Notes: generated from the sequence alone by a model not told the origin. A stretch of DNA of 64,000 nt from Pseudomonadota bacterium (GCA_023458595.1 JAEWYT010000089.1:1-64000), one strand, 5' to 3'. Numbered from the stretch's first letter, positions 28,835 through 37,937 are shown. A program made the numbers and translations.

Positions 28835-29089
28835 TCAAGCCAGTATCCGGGCCACCAGCACGACGACGATCGCGCCCGCCGCGGCGATGATCACCTGTTC
28901 GACGAAGGCGTTGCCGATCTTCAGCTTGATGCCGAACTGCTGGGCCAGGAACCCGCCGACCAGCGACCCGGCGAGGCCGGTCAGGACGTAGCGGATCAGC
29001 CCGCCGCCGCCGACGATGAAGCTCGCCAGCCACCCGGCGATAAGACCGATGACGATCCAAATGAGTATCGATTTGGTTTGGTCGCTCAT
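28835..29089 (-). CDS. GlsB/YeaQ/YmgE-type small membrane protein
   Basis: 84 residues with three hydrophobic segments (about 8-27, 33-52 and 63-83), glycine-rich (IVGGGG, TGLAGSLVGGFLAQ), matching the transglycosylase-associated/GlsB-YeaQ family of stress-linked inner-membrane proteins of unknown mechanism. A strong Shine-Dalgarno AGGAGG lies 5 bases before the ATG. It sits between lpdA (20 bases upstream) and lipA (142 bases downstream), so it may ride on the pdh transcript. Confidence 0.87.
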   Translation of the reverse strand: MSDQTKSILIWIVIGLIAGWLASFIVGGGGLIRYVLTGLAGSLVGGFLAQQFGIKLKIGNAFVEQVIIAAAGAIVVVLVARILA

Positions 29090-29109
29090 GGTTCCTCCTG
29101 TCGGTTCCC

Positions 29110-30528
29110 TCAGACGTGGATCGCACGCCCGTAAGCCGCCAGCACGCTCTCGTGCATCATCTCGGAAAGCGTCGGGTGCGGGAAGACCGTGTGCATCAGC
29201 TCTTCCTCGGTCGTCTCCAGGTTCATGGCGATGACGAAGCCCTGGATCAGCTCGGTGACTTCCGCGCCGACCATGTGCGCCCCGAGAAGCTGTCCGGTCT
29301 TGGCGTCGAAGATCGTCTTCACGAGCCCGTCCGGCTCGCCGAGCGCGATCGCCTTGCCGTTGCCGATGAAGGGGAATTTGCCCACTTTCACCTCGCGGCC
29401 CGCGTCCTTCGCCTTCTTCTCGGTCAGTCCCACCGAGGCGACCTGCGGATTGCAGTAGGTGCAGCCGGGAATCATCAGCTTGTCGAGCGGGTGCGTCTTC
29501 AGGCCCGCGATGGTCTCGACGCAGACGACACCCTCGTGCTCGGCCTTGTGGGCGAGCATCGGCGGCCCGGCGACGTCGCCGATCGCATAGACGCCGGGCA
29601 CGTTGGTGCGGCCGTAGCCGTCCGTGACGATGGTGCCGCGGTCCGTCTTCACGCCGAGCTTCTCCAGCCCGAGGTTCTCGATGTTGCCGACAACGCCGAC
29701 CGCCGAGATCACCCGGTCGACCGTGATCGTCTCCACCTTGCCCTTCTCGTCCTCGATGGTGGCCGTCACCGAGTCCGGTTTCTTGTCGAGCTTCGTCACC
29801 TTGGCAGAGGTCAGGATCCTCATGCCCTGCTTCTCGAAGCGCTTGCGGGCGAGCGCGGCAATCTCCTCGTCCTCGACGGGGAGGATCTGCGGCAGCACCT
29901 CGACGACGGTGACGTCCGCTCCCATCGTCTTGAAGAAGCTCGCGAATTCGATGCCGATCGCGCCGGAGCCGACGACCAGAAGCGATTTCGGCATCTTCTC
30001 CGGCACCATCGCCTCGAAATAGGTCCACACGAGCTTCCTGTCGGGCTCGAGCCCCGGCAGCGCGCGCGGCCGCGCGCCGGTGGCGAGAATGATGTGCTTC
30101 GCCGAATAGTCGCCGCCCCCGAGCGCGCCCTTGATCGGATTGTCTGCCGCCTTCACCGAGACCTTGCCGCCGCCCGCGAGCGTCGCTGTGCCCCAGATCA
30201 CATTGACCTTGTTCTTCTTCAGGAGGAACGCGACGCCGTTCGAGAGCTGCGCGGCGACCCCGCGGGAGCGCTTGACGACGGCGGAAGGATCGTAGGCGAC
30301 GTTGCTCGCGGACAGGCCGTAATCCTTGGCGTGCTCCATGTAGTGGTAGATCTCGGCGGATCTGAGCAGCGCCTTCGTCGGGATGCAGCCCCAGTTGAGG
30401 CAGATGCCGCCGAGATACTTGTTCTCGACGACCGCCGTCCTGAAGCCGAGCTGCGCCGAACGGATCGCTGTGACGTAGCCGCCGGGGCCGGACCCGATCA
30501 CGATCACGTCGTAGTTCTTGTCAGACAT
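29110..30528 (-). CDS. lpdA: dihydrolipoyl dehydrogenase (E3)
   Basis: 472 residues, FAD-dependent pyridine-nucleotide disulfide oxidoreductase that reoxidises dihydrolipoamide and reduces NAD+. FAD motif GSGPGGY near residue 12, redox disulfide Cys43 and Cys48 (GGICLNWGCIPTKAL), NAD motif GSGAIGIEFA, second FAD motif YAIGDV, and the catalytic HPHPTLSE near the C-terminus are all present. Located in the pdhA-pdhB-pdhC operon, so it is most likely the E3 devoted to pyruvate dehydrogenase. Confidence 0.97.
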   Translation of the reverse strand: MSDKNYDVIVIGSGPGGYVTAIRSAQLGFRTAVVENKYLGGICLNWGCIPTKALLRSAEIYHYMEHAKDYGLSASNVAYDPSAVVKRSRGVAAQLSNGVAFLLKKNKVNVIWGTATLAGGGKVSVKAADNPIKGALGGGDYSAKHIILATGARPRALPGLEPDRKLVWTYFEAMVPEKMPKSLLVVGSGAIGIEFASFFKTMGADVTVVEVLPQILPVEDEEIAALARKRFEKQGMRILTSAKVTKLDKKPDSVTATIEDEKGKVETITVDRVISAVGVVGNIENLGLEKLGVKTDRGTIVTDGYGRTNVPGVYAIGDVAGPPMLAHKAEHEGVVCVETIAGLKTHPLDKLMIPGCTYCNPQVASVGLTEKKAKDAGREVKVGKFPFIGNGKAIALGEPDGLVKTIFDAKTGQLLGAHMVGAEVTELIQGFVIAMNLETTEEELMHTVFPHPTLSEMMHESVLAAYGRAIHV

Positions 30529-30631
30529 CGATTTCCTCCGGTCGGGCGCTCTCGCCCGCCTGTTCTAGAGTTCCAGTTCCGCCGATCCGGGCCGATGCGG
30601 CATCCCACGACCTCCCGTTCGCCGGCTGCGG

Positions 30632-30946
30632 TTACTTGCAGGCCATAGGGCTTATTTCCGCGATCGCGTAGGTCGTCGGCCCGGCCATCCCGTCCTTCGG
30701 CGGGATCGCCGCGAGCGTCACGAACACGAGGCACTCGCCCCCGTGCACCACGAACACCCCGTCCGCGCGCCGCACGATGCGGTCGATGGGGCGCTCGCCG
30801 AGCGCGTCGAGGACCTGCGGGCTCAGGACCGCCTCGAACTGCTTGAGCCGGTCGTACTTCGGCGCGAGCGCGGCCTGGGCCACCGACAACGCCGCCGTCG
30901 CGGCGACCAGAGCCACCGCGAGGGTGCGCAGCGGACGGGCTATCAT
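30632..30946 (-). CDS. small exported protein of unknown function in the pdh operon
   Basis: 104 residues. An N-terminal signal peptide is clear (hydrophobic core about 8-24, likely cut after VAQA). The mature part is about 80 residues with two Cys (ECLVF and the penultimate MACK) that could form a disulfide. I recognise no enzymatic motif. The ATG at 30946 has GAGGAGG upstream and lies 44 bases after the pdhC stop; lpdA follows after about 100 bases. A periplasmic protein encoded between two cytoplasmic pyruvate dehydrogenase subunits is unexpected. Confidence 0.75.
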   Translation of the reverse strand: MIARPLRTLAVALVAATAALSVAQAALAPKYDRLKQFEAVLSPQVLDALGERPIDRIVRRADGVFVVHGGECLVFVTLAAIPPKDGMAGPTTYAIAEISPMACK

Positions 30947-30990
30947 CCTCGAGCCTCCTCTTGTGTGCCGGACGGCTGGACGGAGCGGCG

Positions 30991-32358
30991 CTACACCAGC
31001 ATCGACATCGGCTTCTCGATGAAGCCCTTGAACGCCCCGATCAGCTCGGCGCCGAGTGCCCCGTCGACGGCGCGGTGGTCGGTGGACAGCGTGCAGGTCA
31101 TCACCGTGGCGATCGAAACGGCGTGGTCCTTGACGACCGCCCCCTCCTCGCCGGCGCCGACCGCCAGGATCGTCGCGTGCGGCGGGTTGATGACGGCGGA
31201 GAAGTCCTTGATTCCGAACATCCCCAGGTTGGAGACCGCCGTCGAGCCGCCCTGGTATTCCTCCGGCATCAGCTTGCGCGCCCGCGCGCGAGCGGCGAAA
31301 TCCTCCATCTCGTTGGAGATCGCCGACAGCGTCTTGATATCGGCGTCGCGCACAACCGGCGTGATCAGGCCGCCGGGGATGGAGACGGCGACGCCGACGT
31401 CGGCGACCTTGTGCTTCAGGAGCCCGCCGTCGGTCCATGTGACGTTGGCGTCGGGCACGGCCTTCAGCGCCAGCGCCAGCGCCTTGATGACGAAGTCGTT
31501 GACGGACAGCTTGTAGGCCGGGTTGCCGTCGACGACCGGCGCGGCGGCGTTGATATCGGCCCTCAGCTTCAGGAGCGCGTCGAGCGCGACGTCGACGCTC
31601 AGGTAGAAATGCGGAATGGTCGACTTCGCCTCGGTCAGCCGCCGGGCGATGACCTTGCGCATGTTGTCGAGCGGGACGACGTCGTAGGTGCCCTCCTTGA
31701 ACAGCGCGCGGACCTTGTCGTCGGACGGCGCCTGGACCGGCGCGGGCCCTGCGGCGGGAGTGGCGGCCGGACGAGCCGCAGCCTTCGCCCCGCCGCCCGC
31801 GGCGGCCGTCTCGACGTCGCGCTTCACCACGCGCCCGTGCGGGCCGGTGCCCGAAATCGCGGAGAGGTCGAGCCCCTGCTCCCTCGCGAGCCGGCGGGCG
31901 AGCGGCGAGGCGAACACGCGGTCGCCGTCATGTCCGTTGGCGCGAGGGGAAGCCGCGGCCGCCGGAGCGCTCGGCGCGGGAGCCGGCGCAGAGGGCTGCG
32001 GTGCGGCCTGCCGTGCGGCCTGCGGAGCGGCGGGCGGTGCGGCCTTCGGCTCCGCGGCCGGAGCCGGCGCCTTGGGCGCGGCGGTCTCCGCACCCTTGAG
32101 CGCGCCCGCGTCCTCGCCTTCGCCGAGCAGGATCGCGATCTTCTGGTTGACCGGCACGTCGGCGGTGCCGGCCGGCACCAGGATCTTGCCCATCGTGCCC
32201 TCGTCGACGGCCTCGACCTCCATCGTGGCCTTGTCGGTCTCGATCTCCGCGATCACGTCGCCGGGCGCGACGGAGTCGCCTTCCTTGACGAGCCACTTGG
32301 CGAGCGTGCCGACTTCCATGGTCGGGGAAAGCGCGGGCATCAGGATGTCGATGGGCAT
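30991..32358 (-). CDS. pdhC: pyruvate dehydrogenase complex dihydrolipoamide acetyltransferase (E2)
   Basis: 455 residues: one lipoyl domain with modified Lys43 (ETDKATMEVEA), an Ala/Pro-rich linker (about 80-130), the peripheral-subunit-binding domain (FASPLARRLAREQG to GRVVKRDVE, about 138-172), a second linker and the trimeric acetyltransferase core from about 215, ending with the catalytic STDHRAVDGALGA. It transfers acetyl groups to CoA and forms the complex core. A short gene separates it from pdhB. Confidence 0.97.
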   Translation of the reverse strand: MPIDILMPALSPTMEVGTLAKWLVKEGDSVAPGDVIAEIETDKATMEVEAVDEGTMGKILVPAGTADVPVNQKIAILLGEGEDAGALKGAETAAPKAPAPAAEPKAAPPAAPQAARQAAPQPSAPAPAPSAPAAAASPRANGHDGDRVFASPLARRLAREQGLDLSAISGTGPHGRVVKRDVETAAAGGGAKAAARPAATPAAGPAPVQAPSDDKVRALFKEGTYDVVPLDNMRKVIARRLTEAKSTIPHFYLSVDVALDALLKLRADINAAAPVVDGNPAYKLSVNDFVIKALALALKAVPDANVTWTDGGLLKHKVADVGVAVSIPGGLITPVVRDADIKTLSAISNEMEDFAARARARKLMPEEYQGGSTAVSNLGMFGIKDFSAVINPPHATILAVGAGEEGAVVKDHAVSIATVMTCTLSTDHRAVDGALGAELIGAFKGFIEKPMSMLV

Positions 32359-32388
32359 GGTCGTTTCCGCCTTCGTAAGTTCGTTGAC

Positions 32389-32724
32389 CTACATGACCGC
32401 GCCGGTCGTGCCGCTATCGGTCGACCGGTCGAGTTCGGCTTCGAATAGCATCCGCACGCGTGCCACCACGTCGTCCTCGCTGACGCCGTCCTCCGCCGCG
32501 AATATGCGCCCGACGTGACGTGCGACGTCGGCGAGCAGGATCCCCCAGGCGTCCGGCTCCTCGAACGCGCGCTGCAGCGCGACGTGCAGTCCCCCCTCCA
32601 CGATCGCGGCGCGGAGCACTTCGACGCCGCCCTTTTCGATCGCCCCGGGAGGAGCGCTCAGAGCTTCGAATTTCCCGTCCACGGCCTCACCTTCCGACAT
32701 GTCGCGTTCGCGGAAACGTCTCAT
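32389..32724 (-). CDS. DUF5076-like small protein between pdhB and pdhC
   Basis: 111 residues, acidic and probably soluble, with no signal peptide or membrane segment. The central part reads GGVEVLRAAIVEGGLHVALQ in outline and then PDAWGILLADVARHVGRIF. It resembles the DUF5076 family that I associate with this position in Rhizobiales pdh operons, but the family match is from memory. ATG 32724 follows the pdhB stop without a gap and uses an AAGGA inside pdhB as ribosome-binding site; ATG 32700 is the alternative. Function unknown; tight coupling suggests a role with the E1/E2 subunits. Confidence 0.75.
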   Translation of the reverse strand: MRRFRERDMSEGEAVDGKFEALSAPPGAIEKGGVEVLRAAIVEGGLHVALQRAFEEPDAWGILLADVARHVGRIFAAEDGVSEDDVVARVRMLFEAELDRSTDSGTTGAVM

Positions 32725-34137
32725 TCAGTCCTTGTATGTGACGGCTTTGACCGCCTCGATGACATCCTTCACCGAGGGCAGCGCCAGCTTTTCGAGATTG
32801 GCCGCGTAGGGCATCGGCACGTCCTTGCCGGTGACGCGCAGGACCGGCGCGTCGAGCCAGTCGAAGGCCTTGTCCATCAGCTGCGCGGCGATCTCCGAGG
32901 ACACCGACGCCTGCGGCCAGCCCTCCTCGACCGTGACGCAGCGGCCCGTCTTCTTGACCGACGCCACGATCGTCGCGACGTCCATCGGCCGGATGGTTCT
33001 GAGATCGATCACCTCGGCGTCGATCCCCTCGGCCCTGAGTTCGTCGGCGGCCTTCAGCGCGTAGGTCATGCCGATGCCCCACGAGACGATCGTCGCGTCC
33101 GCGCCGGCCCTGGCGATCTTCGCCTTGCCGATCGGCAGCACGTAGTCGTCCATCAGCGGCACCGGGAAGGTATGGCCGTAGAGGATCTCGTTCTCCAGGA
33201 ACACGACCGGATTGGGATCCCGGATCGCGGCCTTGAGCAGGCCCTTGGCGTCGGCGGCCGAATGCGGCTGGATCACGGTGAGGCCCGGCACGTGGCCGTA
33301 CCAGGACGCGTAGTCCTGGCTGTGCTGGGCGGCGACGCGGGATGCCGCGCCGTTCGGCCCCCGGAACACGATCGAGCAGGTGACCTGCCCGCCCGACATG
33401 TAGTGCGTCTTGGCGGCCGAATTGATGATGTGGTCCATCGCCTGCATGGCGAAGTTGAAGGTCATGAACTCGACGACGGGTTTCAGGCCCGCCATCGCCG
33501 CGCCGACGCCGAGGCCCGCGAAGCCGTGCTCGGTGATCGGCGTGTCGACGACCCTGCGCGGGCCGAACTCGTCGAGCAGCCCCTGCGAGACCTTGTAGGC
33601 GCCCTGGTATTCGGCGACCTCCTCGCCCATCAGGAACACCGTCTCGTCGCGGCGCATCTCCTCGGCCATGGCGTCGCGCAGCGCCTCGCGCACGGTCATC
33701 TCGACCATCTGCGTGCCTTCGGGAACCTCCGGCGGGGCCTCGGGCGTCTCGTCGGGGCGCACCTGCGTCGACAGCGCCGGCCTGGCGGCGGGCGCAGGAG
33801 CGGCCTGCGGCACCGGTGCCGGCTCGGGCTCGGGCACCGCCGGCGCGGGAGCGGCGGGAGCGGCCGCCGCGCCGGAAAGCGCGTCGGCATCCTCGCCGTC
33901 GGCCAGGATCACCGCGATCGGGGTGTTGACCTTCACGCCCTCGGTGCCTTCGGGAACGAGGATCCTGCCGAGCGTGCCCTCGTCGACCGCCTCGACCTCC
34001 ATCGTCGCCTTGTCGGTCTCGATCTCGGCGATGACGTCGCCCGAGGCGACGGCGTCGCCTTCCTTCTTGACCCACTTCGACAGCGTGCCCTCTTCCATCG
34101 TCGGGGAAAGGGCGGGCATCAGTACCTGTACCGGCAT
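32725..34137 (-). CDS. pdhB: pyruvate dehydrogenase E1 component subunit beta, with lipoyl domain
   Basis: 470 residues. Residues 1-80 form a complete lipoyl domain (Lys43 in ETDKATMEVEA), linked through an Ala/Pro-rich hinge (about 85-145) to the transketolase-like E1-beta domain (TVREALRDAMAEEM, GEEVAEYQGAYK, EHGFAGLGVGAAM). The lipoyl fusion to E1-beta is characteristic of alphaproteobacteria; other groups usually put lipoyl domains only on E2. It decarboxylates pyruvate with PdhA and TPP. Starts 19 bases after the pdhA stop. Confidence 0.97.
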   Translation of the reverse strand: MPVQVLMPALSPTMEEGTLSKWVKKEGDAVASGDVIAEIETDKATMEVEAVDEGTLGRILVPEGTEGVKVNTPIAVILADGEDADALSGAAAAPAAPAPAVPEPEPAPVPQAAPAPAARPALSTQVRPDETPEAPPEVPEGTQMVEMTVREALRDAMAEEMRRDETVFLMGEEVAEYQGAYKVSQGLLDEFGPRRVVDTPITEHGFAGLGVGAAMAGLKPVVEFMTFNFAMQAMDHIINSAAKTHYMSGGQVTCSIVFRGPNGAASRVAAQHSQDYASWYGHVPGLTVIQPHSAADAKGLLKAAIRDPNPVVFLENEILYGHTFPVPLMDDYVLPIGKAKIARAGADATIVSWGIGMTYALKAADELRAEGIDAEVIDLRTIRPMDVATIVASVKKTGRCVTVEEGWPQASVSSEIAAQLMDKAFDWLDAPVLRVTGKDVPMPYAANLEKLALPSVKDVIEAVKAVTYKD

Positions 34138-34156
34138 GTGTCGTCCCTCCCCGGCC

Positions 34157-35257
34157 CTAGCGCAGCACGTCGGTCCAGAGCTCGGAGGCGTCCGGCTCGG
34201 GATCGGTCTGGGCGAACTCGGCGGCCTCGTTGACGATCGCGCGCACGTCCCGGTCTATGTCCTTCAGGGCGTCCTCCCCGACCGCGTGCTCCTCCGTGAG
34301 GCGCGCCTTCACCTGCTCGATCGGGTCGTGCTCCTGCCGCATCTTCTGGACTTCCTCCTTGGAGCGGTACTTGGCCGGATCCGACATCGAGTGGCCGCGA
34401 TACCGGTAGGTGAGCATCTCCAGGATGAACGGCCCATTGCCCGACCGGCACCATTCCGCCGCTTCCTCGCCGGCGGCGTGCACCGCGCGCACGTCCATGC
34501 CGTCGACCTGCTTGCCGGGAATCTCGAAGGAGGCGCCGCGATGCGACAGGTCAGTCGTCGCCGAGGCGCGGGCGATGCTCGTGCCCATGCCGTACTTGTT
34601 GTTCTCGATCACGTAGACGACCGGCAGCTTCCACAGCTTCGCCATGTTGAAGCTCTCGTAGACCTGGCCCTGGTTGGCCGCGCCGTCGCCGAAGTAGGTG
34701 TAGCTGACGTTGTCGTTGCCGCGGTACTTGTTGGCGAAGGCGAGGCCCGTGCCGAGCGACACCTGCCCGCCGACGATGCCGTGCCCGCCGAAGAAGCCCT
34801 TCTCGACGGAGAACATGTGCATCGAGCCGCCCTTGCCCTTGGAATAGCCGCCACGCCGCCCGGTGAGCTCGGCCATGACGCCCTTCGGATCCATGCCGCA
34901 GGCGAGCATGTGGCCGTGGTCACGGTATCCGGTGATGACCTGGTCGCCCTCCCTGGCGACCATCTGCATGCCGACGACGACGGCTTCCTGGCCGATGTAG
35001 AGATGGCAGAAGCCGCCGATGAGGCCCATGCCGTACATCTGGCCGGCCTTTTCCTCGAAGCGCCGGATCAGCAGCATCTCGCGATAGGCTTCCAGCTCCT
35101 GGTCCCTGGTGAAATCGGAAGCCGGGCTGCCGCGCAGCGACGTCTTCGCCGCGCCGCGCGATTTCGCCGCGCCCTTGCCCGCCGGCTCCGCTTTCGATCT
35201 TGCCTGGGATTTCGCCGCCGCCGCGCGACGGGAGCCGGATTTGGCGCGAGCCGCCAT
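34157..35257 (-). CDS. pdhA: pyruvate dehydrogenase E1 component subunit alpha
   Basis: 366 residues. The TPP motif is GDGAANQGQVYESFNMA with ENN at its end, and the phosphorylation-loop equivalent is YRYRGHSMSDPAKYRSKEEV. The first 45 residues are a low-complexity Lys/Arg/Ala/Ser-rich leader (AAAKSQARSK) of the sort seen in Rhizobiales homologues. First gene of the pdh set; about 160 bases separate it from the upstream ftsB-like gene, room for the operon promoter. Confidence 0.97.
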   Translation of the reverse strand: MAARAKSGSRRAAAAKSQARSKAEPAGKGAAKSRGAAKTSLRGSPASDFTRDQELEAYREMLLIRRFEEKAGQMYGMGLIGGFCHLYIGQEAVVVGMQMVAREGDQVITGYRDHGHMLACGMDPKGVMAELTGRRGGYSKGKGGSMHMFSVEKGFFGGHGIVGGQVSLGTGLAFANKYRGNDNVSYTYFGDGAANQGQVYESFNMAKLWKLPVVYVIENNKYGMGTSIARASATTDLSHRGASFEIPGKQVDGMDVRAVHAAGEEAAEWCRSGNGPFILEMLTYRYRGHSMSDPAKYRSKEEVQKMRQEHDPIEQVKARLTEEHAVGEDALKDIDRDVRAIVNEAAEFAQTDPEPDASELWTDVLR

Positions 35258-35418
35258 ACGAGACCTCCCTGGGTACCCACTTGTTGCTCAAGAAGTAGCG
35301 TACCCGCGATCGGAAAACCAGTGACAGCGGTAATTTCGATCGCGAAATAATTATTTGAAATATCGAAGAAAATCGACTTTTAACTGCAGCTCAGTTAAAT
35401 CCGAAGCCGCGGTGCGGG

Positions 35419-35733
35419 TCAGTGCTGGCCCCGCATGATCACGATATCGTTGGGGTGCGCCACATTCAGGAGCGCGCGGGCGCGTTCCTCGAGCATGTCG
35501 GGATCGAGACTCTCGGGCCGCAGCAGCGACACGTGCTGCTCGAGCATCTCGCGTTCCGCGCGCAAGTCGCCGAGCTGCTTCTGGAGCTCGGCGACTTCGA
35601 GCTGCAGCTGCTGCGAGGCATAGAAGCCGCGGGCGCCGGTGAAGCCGTGGTAGACGAAATAGCCGATGACGGCGACGCCGATCAGCGGCACCAGGAAACC
35701 CTTCGTCGAGGATCGGACCGTGCGCCTCGCCAT
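35419..35733 (-). CDS. FtsB/DivIC-type septum formation initiator
   Basis: 104 residues: short cytoplasmic N-terminus, one membrane segment (about 12-30), a coiled coil (about 38-72, LQLEVAELQKQLGDLRAERE) and a small C-terminal part with PESLDPDMLEERARALL, the pattern of FtsB/DivIC proteins. In the divisome FtsB joins FtsL and FtsQ to activate septal peptidoglycan synthesis. The arrangement eno-ftsB-pdhA is common across alphaproteobacteria. Confidence 0.9.
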   Translation of the reverse strand: MARRTVRSSTKGFLVPLIGVAVIGYFVYHGFTGARGFYASQQLQLEVAELQKQLGDLRAEREMLEQHVSLLRPESLDPDMLEERARALLNVAHPNDIVIMRGQH

Positions 35734-35851
35734 GACAGAAAATCCCCGCGTCGAACCCGTCGGCGCGACTTTCGGCCATACGCGTTAAGGGCTGATTAAC
35801 CGTCGAGCACGGCCGCACGATTTCGCACGGGGCGATGCTCCGCCTTCCGCC

Positions 35852-35874
35852 ATGGCCGGGCTCGTCCCGGCCAT
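35852..35874. repeat. perfect palindrome (9-bp arms) between eno and ftsB
   Basis: ATGGCCGGG (35852-35860), spacer CTCGT, CCCGGCCAT (35866-35874). Very similar ATGGCCGGG/CCCGGCCAT palindromes are, to my knowledge, abundant in Rhizobiales intergenic DNA, so this is probably a dispersed REP-type element. It has no T run and is not a typical terminator. Confidence 0.7.
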
Positions 35875-35963
35875 CCGTGGTTGCGGCGACGGACCCGTCG
35901 CTCCGGCCCCTGTTCGCAGGAGCGAACGGGAGGGGACCGCGCAATCGCGGGATACGGCTGCGC

Positions 35964-37238
35964 CTACCCCTTCAGCGCCGACTTGCCGGCATAGACGGCG
36001 GTCACGCCCAGTTCCTCCTCGATCCTGAGGAGCTGGTTGTACTTCGCCAGCCGGTCGGAGCGGGCGAGCGAGCCGGTCTTGATCTGCCCGCAATTGGTCG
36101 CGACCGCGAGATCGGCGATGGTCGAATCCTCCGTCTCGCCGGAGCGATGCGACATCACCACGCGGTAGGCCGCCCGGTGCGCCATGTCGACGGCTTCGAG
36201 CGTCTCGGTCAGCGAGCCTATCTGGTTCACCTTGACCAGGATCGCATTGGCGGTGCCCTCCTCGATGCCGCGCTTCAGGCGCTCGGTGTTGGTGACGAAC
36301 AGATCGTCACCGACGAGCTGGCAGCGCTCGCCGATCGTGTCGGTCAGCATCTTCCAGCCGCGCCAGTCGTCCTCGGCCATGCCGTCCTCGATCGAGGCGA
36401 TCGGGTAGGCATCGGCCAGTTCGGCGAGATAGGCGACCATGTGCTCGGGATTGAGCACCTTGCCCTCGCCCTTCAGGTGATAACGGTCGTTCTCGAACAT
36501 CTCGGTGGAGGCGACGTCGAGCGCGAGCACGACGTCCTCGCCGGGCTTCAGCCCCGCATTCTCGATCGACTTCATGATGAAATCGAGCGCCTCGTGCGCC
36601 GAGCTGAGGTTCGGGGCGAAGCCGCCCTCGTCGCCGACGTTCGTGTTGTGGCCGGCGTCCTTCAAACCGCTTTTCAGCGTGTGGAACACCTCCGCCCCCA
36701 TGCGCAGGCCCTCGGCAAAGCTGTCGGCGCCGACCGGCATGATCATGAATTCCTGGATGTCGATCGGATTGTCGGCATGCGCGCCGCCGTTGACGATGTT
36801 CATCATCGGAACGGGCAGCACGCGGGCGTTGACGCCGCCGACGTAGCGGTAGAGCGGCAGGCCGGTCGCATCCGCCGCCGCCCTGGCGACGGCGAGCGAC
36901 ACGCCGAGGATCGCGTTGGCGCCGAGCCGGCTCTTGTTCGGCGTGCCGTCGATATCCTTCAGCACCTCGTCGATATGGACCTGCTCCTCGGCGTCCATGC
37001 CCGACAGCGCGTCGAAGATCTCGCCGTTCACCGCGTCGACCGCCTGCCGGACGCCCTTGCCGAGATACCGCTTGCCGCCGTCGCGCAGTTCGACCGCCTC
37101 GTGCGCGCCGGTCGACGCGCCCGACGGCACGGCGGCACGGCCGGCGGTGCCGTCCTCCAGCACGACGTCGACTTCCACGGTCGGATTGCCGCGGCTGTCG
37201 AGGATCTCGCGGCCGACGATGTCGATGATGGCAGTCAT
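35964..37238 (-). CDS. eno: enolase (phosphopyruvate hydratase)
   Basis: 424 residues. Converts 2-phosphoglycerate to phosphoenolpyruvate; also often a degradosome member. SGASTGAHEAVELRDG at about 39-54, metal ligands in LALDVASTEMF, SIEDGMAED and GDDLFVTN, the catalytic Lys in LVKVNQIGS and the signature SHRSGETED are all intact. The ATG at 37238 has GGAAGGGAC upstream. Lies upstream of ftsB and the pdh operon, giving lower glycolysis and pyruvate oxidation in one block; divergent from queF. Confidence 0.97.
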   Translation of the reverse strand: MTAIIDIVGREILDSRGNPTVEVDVVLEDGTAGRAAVPSGASTGAHEAVELRDGGKRYLGKGVRQAVDAVNGEIFDALSGMDAEEQVHIDEVLKDIDGTPNKSRLGANAILGVSLAVARAAADATGLPLYRYVGGVNARVLPVPMMNIVNGGAHADNPIDIQEFMIMPVGADSFAEGLRMGAEVFHTLKSGLKDAGHNTNVGDEGGFAPNLSSAHEALDFIMKSIENAGLKPGEDVVLALDVASTEMFENDRYHLKGEGKVLNPEHMVAYLAELADAYPIASIEDGMAEDDWRGWKMLTDTIGERCQLVGDDLFVTNTERLKRGIEEGTANAILVKVNQIGSLTETLEAVDMAHRAAYRVVMSHRSGETEDSTIADLAVATNCGQIKTGSLARSDRLAKYNQLLRIEEELGVTAVYAGKSALKG

Positions 37239-37382
37239 TTTCGTCCCTTCCGGTGCTCGAAACCTTCCCGCCGCCGCTAATAGCCGAGCGCCACACCGCT
37301 GGAAAGGCCCGCGCGCGCCATAATCCATGACTTGCGCGCAAGACGCCGTTGCGCCAGCTATTGGCGCCGAGGAGTTCCGCCC

Positions 37383-37835
37383 ATGTCCGACGAAAACCCG
37401 CAGCTCGGCCGCAAGGTCGCGATACCCGCCTCGCCGGAGGAGGCCGTGCTCGACCGCGTTGCCAATCCGCATGCCGACACCGACTACGTCACCCGCTTCA
37501 CCTGCCCCGAATTCACCTCGCTCTGCCCGGTGACCGGCCAGCCGGACTTCGCCCACCTCGTCATCGACTACGTGCCGGACAGGTGGCTGGTCGAGTCGAA
37601 GTCCCTGAAACTGTTCCTGTTCTCGTTCCGCAACCACGCCGCCTTCCATGAAGGCTGCACCGTCGCCATCGGCAAGCGGCTGGTCGAGCGGCTGGAGCCG
37701 CGCTGGCTCCGCATCGGCGGCTACTGGTACCCCCGCGGCGGCATCCCGATCGACGTGTTCTGGCAGACGGGAAAGGCGCCGGAGGGGCTATGGGTGCCGG
37801 ATCAGGGCGTTTCGCCGTATCGCGGGCGGGGGTGA
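37383..37835 (+). CDS. queF: preQ1 synthase (NADPH-dependent 7-cyano-7-deazaguanine reductase), type I QueF
   Basis: 150 residues, the short single-domain type. It reduces preQ0 to preQ1 in queuosine synthesis. The nucleophile Cys48 is in FTSLCPVTGQPDF, the QueF motif ESKSLK is at 71-76, and FRNHAAFHEGC supplies the substrate-site His and Glu. The ATG at 37383 follows a GAGG-containing stretch. It is a single-gene unit, divergent from eno and convergent with a cysteine-hydrolase gene. Confidence 0.95.
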   Translation: MSDENPQLGRKVAIPASPEEAVLDRVANPHADTDYVTRFTCPEFTSLCPVTGQPDFAHLVIDYVPDRWLVESKSLKLFLFSFRNHAAFHEGCTVAIGKRLVERLEPRWLRIGGYWYPRGGIPIDVFWQTGKAPEGLWVPDQGVSPYRGRG

Positions 37836-37937
37836 GGCGCGGTCCGCGCCAGCGGACGAAACGCATCGCATTTCGAGCAACGAACGCCCGAGGCTCGAGC
37901 CGAGGGCCGGACGGGGCCTCCCCCTCCCCCGCTGATG

